This document shows positions 18,501 to 25,035 of a DNA stretch of 40,209 nt, in pieces (the stretch's first letter is position 1; each line of letters opens with the position of its first letter). The position numbers and the translations under genes were made by a program. The notes beneath the pieces were generated by a model. That model was given only the letters and a program-made list of their open reading frames with translations, ran no database searches and was not told the DNA's origin. This DNA is from a virus. The stretch covers positions 1 through 40,209 of the IMG/VR virus record IMGVR_UViG_3300020147_000019; one strand, given 5' to 3'.

Positions 18501-18903
18501 CGGATATCTGATAAACGATGGTACGGACTGGATCATTAATAACAGCGGGAAAACCGTTGAACATATGGTCATCGCGGTATCGGATGAGACTACAGCCATC
18601 ACCACAGGAACCGCGAAAGTTACTTTCCGCATGCCTTATTCCGCGACGATCACAGGGGTAAGGGCATCAGTAAATACGGTTTCATCATCTGGCACTCCAA
18701 CCATTGACATCAACGAAAGCGGCACAACCATTCTATCTACAAAGCTCACCATTGACGCAAACGAAAAGACAAGTACCACGGCTGCGAGTGCAGCGGTGAT
18801 CTCGGACAGTTCCATTGCTGATGATGCGGAGATCACCATTGATATCGATGTGGCAGGAACCGGCGCAAAGGGCCTTAAGATCATAATCTATTACACACGA
18901 TGA
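15559..18903 (+). CDS. large tail fibre/tailspike with beta-helix and N-terminal signal-like peptide
   Basis: A 1114-residue protein from ATG 15559 (a TTG at 15553 is less likely). The N terminus MKRILIMLMVLASIKSFAQ is a textbook signal peptide. Residues about 150-260 (YYSPGDGGDARYIYVD, IIIPGLGSTLDGL) resemble the start of Pectate_lyase_3-like tailspike beta-helices, and the beta-helix probably continues to about 720. Two related insertions at about 314-349 and 511-545 share Y-G-x-Y-Y...PTG...YW and look like small carbohydrate-binding modules. The C-terminal 110 residues (AVSDETTAITTGTAKVTFRM...) match a tip domain common in phage tail fibres. Likely role: receptor or glycan binding. Confidence 0.82.
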   Translation: MKRILIMLMVLASIKSFAQPVPRHTRINQSYQWPSGVFDSTLANPVRDTTVNAVRIGEQRFRVQDSSIYVAVCTSACGGPKWKKVGTGTGGSDGNNYVADADFVDSILTIERNGLPDVTVKIKPRVDTSDVVNILKAGVVANMDSLKATRLFENGIRRVWTQGYYSPGDGGDARYIYVDTSTKTPDDKFIILPAGKTTATAGRWELMIENQSLNLLQIGARITPNIIFAGTSGAFDNYDVIMSALRFWDNYKWFSEIIIPGLGSTLDGLFVGRKLQIHQQIRIKGQIPGVVSDRKAKLIFTNTAGLEFLYPNPGDVVSYSGRYYQALQKHSLGNAPTGTASDNDYWEDLGTSYANLSSVYSDTVTYYGNSYGAEEAWVEDLVIRNIPFPFSNYLSDSTLTGVFSNNRLHMRRCYVIGFQGDGIWRHGNVADVPYATNASGWTSQDNFVQFNAGYGMKITGGDINTFVSINDKFTSNKYAGILDSSLLGGVIIKPDCHNNGIYGAGGATNSSGYVSYNGLYYAARKNSVNQAPTGLPTDNEYWTYYSASDLWGTSVPWTSSTHHRAIGGVMVLRGFTKVSAPYLEDGGFHTIVGGTGSMMDGGYSIGTPVLGAWLQGSWNLSTHPYGTFASGFEGKGAFRARRFEWQGGSFEDDNQGGVMLKSTNLPYVHSTNGLSYYLGPTNPYAFAMNSDGNFAFGDHGGINNAWKVSIIGNLRVTGSDVRFSGLNRALLDSAGYKLTAVDADGDMVKIDWPTFGSDEDFGNYYYENWVDPDSAFFAPSDSVLKSRMYKVAAANSKLTVTPTRTDSTTLWTVGVNEANFTGIPQSAVTGMSDSLAAHRARLVDLEASSGGSTPGIDDVLAQGQTLTATRSLSGGTYSLNLGTGGSKLSNLTVNASGYFQLYGGFQLDRGVATDANYTANAYSPMIVLPTITANRTLTLPSAGAGKKIEIQNNNATSFQWQVSGVKDITGATIFAIPNQFIGYLINDGTDWIINNSGKTVEHMVIAVSDETTAITTGTAKVTFRMPYSATITGVRASVNTVSSSGTPTIDINESGTTILSTKLTIDANEKTSTTAASAAVISDSSIADDAEITIDIDVAGTGAKGLKIIIYYTR

Positions 18904-19526
18904 AAAGGATTTTAGTCATAGTGCTGATTTTGTTTTCAGTGACTTCAGAGGCGCAAATGCTTTTGAATCCTTATCGTCATACATCATCGGTTCCTTTTGT
19001 TGCTGATTCTATTAAGATTCATTTTTATTCTGGATCGAATGCTGTTGGCGGCAACTGGAACTCAGTAAACGGTACTACAGCCCTCACAAATCTTAAATGG
19101 TTCTCTGACGGCTCAAACTCAGGGGCAACAGGGACGCTATCCGCACAAAGCAGCGTAGCGGATCACGCCGTAGGTTACTGTCCGTCGCCCGTGTTCAACT
19201 GGCCGCAAGGTGTGCTCAGGTACACCTCGTCGCATTCAGCAACACGGACATTCACCATTAGTTCACTTCCTGCCGGTACTTACCAAGTAAGATTAGTGGC
19301 AACAAGAAGCACACAGGCGGTTACTCAAACCTATTCCATTGCAGGCAGCACAAGCTCAAATAATACGATTGCAGTAGGATCGAACTGCGGCGCTGATGAT
19401 GCGTTGTTTACTGACATAAGTGTGAGCGACGGAGGTTCTATTGTGATCACCGCAACCAATACCAGCAACGGCAATAATTATTTCACGGCTATGGTTGTGA
19501 CAAGGGTTTCAAATACGCTTCCATGA
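18900..19526 (+). CDS. putative exported beta-sandwich protein of tail operon
   Basis: A 208-residue protein overlapping the fibre gene by 4 bases. The N terminus MKRILVIVLILFSVTSEAQ is a signal-peptide-like sequence similar to that of the fibre gene. The mature part is Ser/Thr/Asn-rich and beta-like, with LRYTSSHSATRTFTISSLPA and a GTYQVRLVATRS strand typical of carbohydrate-binding or Fn3-like sandwiches. The function is unknown; a glycan-binding accessory to the neighbouring spike is plausible. Confidence 0.65.
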   Translation: MKRILVIVLILFSVTSEAQMLLNPYRHTSSVPFVADSIKIHFYSGSNAVGGNWNSVNGTTALTNLKWFSDGSNSGATGTLSAQSSVADHAVGYCPSPVFNWPQGVLRYTSSHSATRTFTISSLPAGTYQVRLVATRSTQAVTQTYSIAGSTSSNNTIAVGSNCGADDALFTDISVSDGGSIVITATNTSNGNNYFTAMVVTRVSNTLP

Positions 19527-22396
19527 TGAGATTTATAACCATATCGATCATTTTAATGGCAGGCATGATGGTTCTGAGCAGGGATTCAGCCGGCCCCGTT
19601 CCCTATGTGCCTACAATGGTCACTTATGATTCCACCTTCATGGGGCAACCTGTAAGAATCACCAGAAGGACAGATTTATTTTCCGGCAATTTCCAGTCGG
19701 TTGGGGCAGTGTATCATCCCGGCCTTGGCGAAGTTCCAAGCAGTAGTGTTTCAACCACCGTCAGAAATGGCCCACATGATTGGATGGACGACCCAGGGGC
19801 TACGTTTACAGGTGTGATTCAACTTGGCAATGGACCGTTTTATAATTTGGTTTTAATATCGATCAACCGCAATTGGGATTATCCAACTGGAACGACCCAG
19901 ATGGCAACCATGGATGAACTAATGAGTGGGCTTGTGTCTCATTTCAATATGGTTGATCTGAACTTAACTGGCATTTCTGCTGGGGGGTGGTTCGCACATA
20001 AATACGCGGCTGCTTACCCTCACAAGGTTAATTCCATTGTATCAGTGATGGGCGTCAATGCCAATGCCTCAATTACACAGCTGGCAACATGGGCAAGCGA
20101 TTACGGAGGCAAGGAACTGAACTTTGAAAACCTTAACGATACTCGCGGCGGTGATCAAATTGTCAACGCAATGAATGCGGCAGTCCCTGGGTCAGCGATT
20201 TACTTCAAAACAAAACTTGGTGAACCTGCACCTTATGGGCATGACAGCTATAAACTTGTTTACAACCCAACAAGGGCAACATGGGCCCACAATGCAACGG
20301 ACGTAAACAATACGATACCCGCCAGCCAGATCGTTTATTCTGATGTGCTAACCTGGATGGTTCGCCAAAGCGATACAACCATTGGCAGCGCAGGCAGCAG
20401 TAATATCCCGCCTACTGTGGATGTGGGTAGTGATCAAACTCTCACCTTCCCGGATAATGATGTAAGTGTAACCGCAACCGCTGCTGATGCAGACGGCACG
20501 ATTGCCTCTTACTACTGGGAAAAAATCTCAGGTCCGTTCTCATATGCAATAACAGACAACGACGGAGCTTCCACGGACATCACTGGAATGGAAACTGGCG
20601 TTTATGTTTTTCGATGCACAGTGACGGATGATGATGGCGCAACGTCCTATGATGAAATCACCATCACCATTAACGATCCTGAAGATGAGCCGCTTGTTGT
20701 GACAGCGTTTAAGGATACAACTTTAGCATGGGTTCAGACCAACAGCTGGGGGCTTACAACGCTACTTCCACTGTATGCCACGGCATCAGAAGCAGTAGAT
20801 GAATGGCATTGGGAAGTAATTGAAGGAACGGCGTCAGATATTACCTTCTCTACACCGGATAATGATTCTACAAACGCAGAAGGATTCCAACCAGGTATTT
20901 ACCGTTTCAGAGTAAATGCACTGACAGCAACAAAATCAGGTTCTGATACGATCACTATAAGAGTTGTGAATTATAATGAGAAAGGCCAATGCCCATGCAG
21001 GGAAGGACCGCCTGAGGTTCACGTAATAGGCGCTACAAATCAAATCTTCATTCCTTATATGCGAAGGAGCGGATATGACATTCAGGGCGGCGATACAATT
21101 AAGATCAATCCGGCTTCAAATGAATATGGAATTTATAACGGCATTAACATTGGAGACTTTGGAGGGAAGCCTGAATGTCCCGTTATCATAGTTCCCAACG
21201 GGGCGCCGGTTTACATTGGTGCGCTGCCGTCTGCTCCAACATTTACCAGCTTTTTCAGACTTGGCAATGGTACAGGCGATACGTGTTTTGTTTCTGACAT
21301 AGTGGTAGATGGAACATATTTGAGATGGAAAGGCTACCCGTATGGATTCTTACACATTGACCCAACGCCCTCAGACGGAGCAATTGGTATCACCGGTAAT
21401 CTGCTGAGGAATTTTGAATTTAAAGGGATATACCTGCAGGGCGTGGGCTCTGGCTTTGAAGTGAAACTAAATTCCGATTCTACAAGGCCATGGAGACTTG
21501 CATATCGGTTTGATCACGGGACCGGTATAATCCATGACAATTTCATCAGTAACAACCGCAATGAAACTACCTATATCGGTAACTCATATCCGGATAGCGG
21601 CGAAGAACACGACAACGACGGTGCCAGTGTCCGGGGTCTGGCTGTTTACATCTATAACAACATTGTGGATTCATCCGGGTGGGATGGACTGCAAGTATCT
21701 AACTGGCAATATGCGGAAATCCACAATAACGTACTGCTGACAACAGGAACAAAAAACAACGCAGTGCAGAGATCCGCAGCCGGTATCGGTGGGAACACAA
21801 CCGGTTACTTTAAAAACAATATTGTTTACAACGGCCATGATGGGTTTACATCAACTGGTTTTGGCCGCATCATTTTTGAAAGAAATTATTTCCAATTGGT
21901 AGACAACCGCGGCAACGGTGCCAGTGCAAACCACATTCTATTTGCGCCGCGACCAACAGGTCCGGGGACAGATGTTTTAGAAACCCGGGATTCGGGCCAC
22001 GCATATGTATTCAACAACATCTTCAACAAGCCGCAGGGGTATGCTTTCTGGGGCAAGAACACGGTAGGCGCAGCATCGAAAGGCATGGTAACTGGTAATT
22101 ACGTTATAGAATCCGGCAGTAGGGATTTAGACGATGTCCTTGTGACAGCCGCAGATGACACCATTGAAAACAACATTCTTTATACAGAACCTTTTGACCC
22201 TGTAATTGAGCGGATCGGTAATGCTACTGATGGCGTATTCATACGGGTAACGGTCGGCATCTACACTGCAGACTTTTACCCATCAGACACTATCGGTTCC
22301 GAAATATTTGATTGGATAAAACTTAGAATGCTCGGAGTGCGGCCGGCTGTATTGTCGGTACCACAGGGAACAAGGTTAAGAAGAAAGCCTGGATAA
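19523..22396 (+). CDS. exported alpha/beta-hydrolase + PKD + beta-helix protein (putative tailspike esterase)
   Basis: A 957-residue multidomain protein. Residues 1-22 are hydrophobic and signal-like. Residues about 30-285 form an alpha/beta-hydrolase domain: nucleophile elbow GISAGGW with Ser152, a candidate acid at Asp206, and His240 in PYGHDSYK. Residues about 295-385 are a PKD/REJ-type Ig domain (PPTVDVGSDQTL, TVTDDDGATSYDEITI), with a second Ig-like domain at about 388-475. From about 500 to 900, repeated short strands with Asn ladders (IHDNFISNN, YIYNNIVDSS, EIHNNVLLTT, YFKNNIVYNG) form a right-handed beta-helix. The whole suggests a polysaccharide esterase/depolymerase. Substrate and virion association are not shown. 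Confidence 0.8.
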   Translation: MMRFITISIILMAGMMVLSRDSAGPVPYVPTMVTYDSTFMGQPVRITRRTDLFSGNFQSVGAVYHPGLGEVPSSSVSTTVRNGPHDWMDDPGATFTGVIQLGNGPFYNLVLISINRNWDYPTGTTQMATMDELMSGLVSHFNMVDLNLTGISAGGWFAHKYAAAYPHKVNSIVSVMGVNANASITQLATWASDYGGKELNFENLNDTRGGDQIVNAMNAAVPGSAIYFKTKLGEPAPYGHDSYKLVYNPTRATWAHNATDVNNTIPASQIVYSDVLTWMVRQSDTTIGSAGSSNIPPTVDVGSDQTLTFPDNDVSVTATAADADGTIASYYWEKISGPFSYAITDNDGASTDITGMETGVYVFRCTVTDDDGATSYDEITITINDPEDEPLVVTAFKDTTLAWVQTNSWGLTTLLPLYATASEAVDEWHWEVIEGTASDITFSTPDNDSTNAEGFQPGIYRFRVNALTATKSGSDTITIRVVNYNEKGQCPCREGPPEVHVIGATNQIFIPYMRRSGYDIQGGDTIKINPASNEYGIYNGINIGDFGGKPECPVIIVPNGAPVYIGALPSAPTFTSFFRLGNGTGDTCFVSDIVVDGTYLRWKGYPYGFLHIDPTPSDGAIGITGNLLRNFEFKGIYLQGVGSGFEVKLNSDSTRPWRLAYRFDHGTGIIHDNFISNNRNETTYIGNSYPDSGEEHDNDGASVRGLAVYIYNNIVDSSGWDGLQVSNWQYAEIHNNVLLTTGTKNNAVQRSAAGIGGNTTGYFKNNIVYNGHDGFTSTGFGRIIFERNYFQLVDNRGNGASANHILFAPRPTGPGTDVLETRDSGHAYVFNNIFNKPQGYAFWGKNTVGAASKGMVTGNYVIESGSRDLDDVLVTAADDTIENNILYTEPFDPVIERIGNATDGVFIRVTVGIYTADFYPSDTIGSEIFDWIKLRMLGVRPAVLSVPQGTRLRRKPG

Positions 22397-22404
22397 AAGA
22401 ATAG

Positions 22405-22426
22405 CCCCGCAGCTTGCGCTACGGGG
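22405..22426 (+). terminator. hairpin after the spike gene
   Basis: CCCCGCAGC and GCTACGGGG pair as a 9-bp stem with one C/A mismatch around a TTGC loop. No T tract follows, so this is a weak terminator or processing hairpin separating the tail and lysis modules. Confidence 0.45.
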
Positions 22427-22452
22427 AGAATAAAAATAATAGGATTATAAAA

Positions 22453-22788
22453 ATGGAAAACGTTTGGGTAGCAAATATTGTCACAGGGGGCTCTATCCTG
22501 GCCGTCATGATCTGGTTTTTCAACCGCTTTGTGAAGTCATATGATGACCGATTGGAAAGGGCTGAAAAGGAAAGTCAGGAGATTAAGAAAAATTACATCC
22601 GACGGTTTGAGGAAATCCATGAAAAAGTTGACGACACCAAGGACGAACTAAAGGACCATTTCACTCGGGAAATTCAAGGTGTGAAGGATGAAAAGAATAA
22701 CTATCGAATAATTCAATCAAAGGAAATGGGTGTTATTCAGACCAAACTTGATCACCTCACGGACATGGTAAAAAACAGACAACCATAA
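22453..22788 (+). CDS. single-TM coiled-coil protein, lysis region
   Basis: A 111-residue protein from ATG 22453. An upstream TTG at 22414 lies inside a hairpin loop and is rejected. Residues about 5-25 (VANIVTGGSILAVMIWFFNR) are one membrane segment. The remainder is a highly charged coiled coil (YDDRLERAEKESQEIKKNYI onward). Its place before a multi-TM protein, a lipoprotein and an endolysin suggests a holin-associated or antiholin role, which is inferred. Confidence 0.65.
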   Translation: MENVWVANIVTGGSILAVMIWFFNRFVKSYDDRLERAEKESQEIKKNYIRRFEEIHEKVDDTKDELKDHFTREIQGVKDEKNNYRIIQSKEMGVIQTKLDHLTDMVKNRQP

Positions 22789-22798
22789 AAACAAGTAT

Positions 22799-23191
22799 AT
22801 GCAAGACTTCTTTAACAAAAACAAAGTGTTGATCGTGGGCCTGCTCTCAGCAGTGGCCCTGACATTAAATGAGCTTTTCGTCAAAGGTGAGACGTCAACA
22901 AAAGCCCTGGTGTTCGCGGCATTCCTCGCAGCCATTGGCTTTTTGGCAAACAACCTCCGCGGCCAGTGGGCAACCATTGCCGGTATTTTGGGTACCGCCC
23001 TTTCTACCTATGTCACCATGGAGCAACAGGGAAGCATTAGTTGGCCTCAATTGATCCTTCAGGCTGTGCTTGCCGTGCTTGCCATGTTTGCGCCTCCCAC
23101 TAAATCAAGGGGCTATGAACATACAAGTGTGATCGAGCAGGCGAGGTCTCACGGAGAAATGAAAACTCCCACCGCAATCGGGAAGAAATGA
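22799..23191 (+). CDS. putative holin
   Basis: A 130-residue protein with hydrophobic segments at about 9-27 (VLIVGLLSAVALTLNEL), 36-51 (ALVFAAFLAAIGFLAN), 57-74 and 84-100. The C terminus is short and charged (KTPTAIGKK). Size, several TM segments and the neighbouring lysis genes fit a holin that permeabilises the inner membrane. Its stop overlaps the start of the next gene. Confidence 0.7.
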   Translation: MQDFFNKNKVLIVGLLSAVALTLNELFVKGETSTKALVFAAFLAAIGFLANNLRGQWATIAGILGTALSTYVTMEQQGSISWPQLILQAVLAVLAMFAPPTKSRGYEHTSVIEQARSHGEMKTPTAIGKK

Positions 23192-23694
23192 GAACGCTAA
23201 TCCTAATCCTGCTGGTTTTACTGGCAGGATGCTCAGTAGAAAAGCGGGCCCAAAAGAAAGTCGCCTGGCTCCTCGCAAAAGACGTGATGGATGATGCGTG
23301 CGCCAGGCTGTACCCCGTGCGTGATTCCGTTGTTGTGCGAGATTCCCTGCACTTCGATACGCTGTATGTGGAAAATGAAACCTACATCCGGGATACGGTG
23401 GTAAGGGAAGGTCAGACGGTCTACATCGAAAAGAAATGCCCACCGCACCAGGTGATTACAAAGACGGTTACGCGGGACAGTTTTATTTACCGGACCAACA
23501 CGGCTGACGTGGAGCGGCTGAAAGGTGAAGTGCTTGCCGTTCAAAAGCAGCTTGTCGAAAAGGACGGTATCATCATCAACCAGCAAAAGAATTTGGATAA
23601 AGACAACTGGTGGAAGGTGGCTTGTATTGTAACGTGGTGCGGGGTTCTCTTGGGCTTTGTGTTCAGATTCTTTGTGGTTAAGAAGCCCATTTAA
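23188..23694 (+). CDS. putative unimolecular spanin (lipoprotein with C-terminal TM)
   Basis: A 168-residue protein with a lipoprotein signal peptide and lipobox LAGC (Cys15 after LILILLVLLAG). A soluble periplasmic middle with short repeated strands (RDSVVVRDSLHFDTLYVENE) is followed by a coiled coil at about 105-138. A C-terminal membrane helix lies at about 141-164 (WWKVACIVTWCGVLLGFVFR) with a basic end VVKKPI. Outer-membrane lipid anchor plus inner-membrane helix is the u-spanin architecture, which fuses the two membranes in the last lysis step. Its place next to holin and endolysin genes fits. Confidence 0.72.
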   Translation: MRTLILILLVLLAGCSVEKRAQKKVAWLLAKDVMDDACARLYPVRDSVVVRDSLHFDTLYVENETYIRDTVVREGQTVYIEKKCPPHQVITKTVTRDSFIYRTNTADVERLKGEVLAVQKQLVEKDGIIINQQKNLDKDNWWKVACIVTWCGVLLGFVFRFFVVKKPI

Positions 23695-23721
23695 AATGAA
23701 AAAAGCGGGAGCGACCCGCTT
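23695..23721 (-). terminator. intrinsic terminator, minus orientation
   Basis: The perfect stem AAGCGGG/CCCGCTT (23703-23709 with 23715-23721, loop AGCGA) is preceded on the plus strand by an A tract. It therefore reads as a stem plus T run on the minus strand. It could block antisense transcription arriving from the leftward genes, or act as a hairpin between spanin and endolysin. Confidence 0.55.
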
Positions 23722-23772
23722 GAGTATGACTTTCAAAAAACCGTGCTTAATAAAGTTATATAAAAAACCGAT

Positions 23773-24309
23773 ATGAAATTACCCGCAAAATATAAATGGT
23801 TAGAATCAGAAGGTGCCCCAAAGATGCTTGTGGAGGCAATAAAGCACTATGGAACGCTCGAGCATAAAGGCAAGGGGAGTAACCCCAATATCCTCGCATG
23901 GGCAAAAGAAGTGGGTGTCAATGGATGGTACGCTGATGATAATATTCCGTGGTGCGGGCTATTTGTTGGGGTGGTGGTGAAACGTGCCGGCTACCCGATC
24001 AAAAGCGATCTGCTTTCCGCTCTTTCATGGGCAAAGTTTGGGCAGGAAGTTCCAAAGGGGCGTGAAATGCTATGGGATATTTTGGTATTTACCCGGCCCG
24101 GCGGTGGCCACGTTGGCTTTTATGTTGGCGAGAATGACAATGCTTTTTTGGTGTATGGCGGCAACCAGGCTAACGCGGTTGGATTTACCTGGATTGCAAA
24201 GAGCAGATTATTTGCGGCCAGAAGGCCCATTTATAAAGTTGGAGAACCGGATAACGTACGGAAGATCCACCTCAGCGAAAGTGGTGAGCTTTCGACCAAT
24301 GAGGCATAA
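23773..24309 (+). CDS. endolysin, CHAP/NlpC-P60-like (TIGR02594 type)
   Basis: A 178-residue peptidoglycan hydrolase. The catalytic cysteine is Cys61 in NIPWCGLFVG and the histidine is His113 in GGGHVGFYVG, the order expected for CHAP/NlpC-P60 cysteine peptidases. The N-terminal YKWLESEGAPKMLVEAIKHY is typical of the TIGR02594 family of phage and prophage lysins. No signal peptide is present, so export would depend on the holin. Confidence 0.85.
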   Translation: MKLPAKYKWLESEGAPKMLVEAIKHYGTLEHKGKGSNPNILAWAKEVGVNGWYADDNIPWCGLFVGVVVKRAGYPIKSDLLSALSWAKFGQEVPKGREMLWDILVFTRPGGGHVGFYVGENDNAFLVYGGNQANAVGFTWIAKSRLFAARRPIYKVGEPDNVRKIHLSESGELSTNEA

Positions 24310-24343
24310 AGATTTTTCCGTTTGATCGTCTGAAGCAACACAC

Positions 24344-24370
24344 AACCCTGCATTTCTATGTGGGGTTTTT
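24344..24370 (+). terminator. rho-independent terminator of the late operon
   Basis: AACCCTGCAT (24344-24353) pairs with ATGTGGGGTT (24358-24367) as a 10-bp stem with two G-U pairs and a TTCT loop. It is followed directly by a run of five T residues (24366-24370). It lies 35 bases after the endolysin stop and should end the late transcript. Confidence 0.85.
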
Positions 24371-24524
24371 ATAGCCTATGCAGGCGAATATTGGCGATTA
24401 TAGCCTAAAAGGGCAATGTTTTTGCATGACCTCACTCATGCACAATCTTCTGCACATCTTCCTACGTTATTGGGTTGGCCGGGTCCATCCATGCGATTAC
24501 TGCGAATGCCTGTAATTTCGGGCT

Positions 24525-24761
24525 ATGTCCAATCATAAGATACCCGTTAGCTTCGATTATAAAGGCGAGACCATCAAAGGTTATTTTCAACCTGTTTCCG
24601 GCAGTGGTAATCCATCATCATGGCATCTTTACCGCGAAGGCAATTTTTATTTTGGCTACCTTTTTAAATCAGATGACAGATGGATATTTTCCAACCAGGA
24701 AGGCTACTGCACTGAGCTTGCAGACTATTTCGGGGACCTTGTGACTGCGTGGTATCAGTGA
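24525..24761 (+). CDS. hypothetical protein, 78 aa
   Basis: A 78-residue soluble protein between the late terminator and the integrase region. It is rich in aromatic residues (IKGYFQPVSGSGNPSSWHLY, FGYLFKSDDRWIFSNQEGY) and looks like a small beta domain. No family is recognised. It stands alone, so it may have its own promoter in the 150-base gap upstream, where I see two TATAGCCT direct repeats (24370-24377 and 24399-24406) but no clear promoter. Confidence 0.55.
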   Translation: MSNHKIPVSFDYKGETIKGYFQPVSGSGNPSSWHLYREGNFYFGYLFKSDDRWIFSNQEGYCTELADYFGDLVTAWYQ

Positions 24762-24831
24762 AATTTTAGGATGAAAATGAGGAGATGGAATTGCGCGTAA
24801 CGCTGAAACTCTTATCCTGCTAACATCTCAC

Positions 24832-25034
24832 CTCAAACAAACCCTCAAACAAAAACCGGCTAAAATGCTACTTTTGAGCATCGTCGACGAAAAATTATCC
24901 TTGCAAATCAATCATTTATAAAGAGTGAAATGGCTTATTCTGCGTCCCGTACGCGGTACAACTCTTTTTTAAGTGATTATTTGACAGGCTGTTGCGAAGC
25001 GTCGACGTTCAACTCAAACAAAAACTCAAACGTC
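24832..25034. other. putative attP: paired direct repeats flanking a core
   Basis: The intergenic region before the integrase holds two pairs of the direct repeat CTCAAACAAA. Pair one is at 24832 and 24844; pair two is at 25013 and 25025, the last copy ending CTCAAACGTC and abutting the integrase ATG. Both pairs have a 12-base period. Between them lie a 10-bp palindrome TCGTCGACGA (24881-24890), GTACGCGGTAC (24949-24959) and a second GTCGACG (25001-25007). The layout matches integrase arm sites on both sides of a crossover core. Confidence 0.55.
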
Positions 25035-25035
25035 G

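Noticed and set aside
22414-22452. N-terminal extension of the coiled-coil protein from TTG 22414
   Set aside because: The TTG is in the loop of a hairpin; ATG 22453 gives a natural membrane-helix start.
23233-23736. 167-residue minus-strand ORF opposite the spanin gene
   Set aside because: It is antisense to a well-supported lipoprotein/spanin gene in a plus-strand operon and lacks domain features.
24475-24744. 89-residue ORF overlapping the 78-residue gene in another frame
   Set aside because: The 78-residue frame has a more protein-like composition; the other starts within the upstream gap and shows no features.
24930-24965. tRNA-like 3' end near TCCCGTACGCGGTACA as an att core
   Set aside because: No T-loop consensus GGTTCGA or full cloverleaf can be formed, so it is kept only as a possible crossover core.
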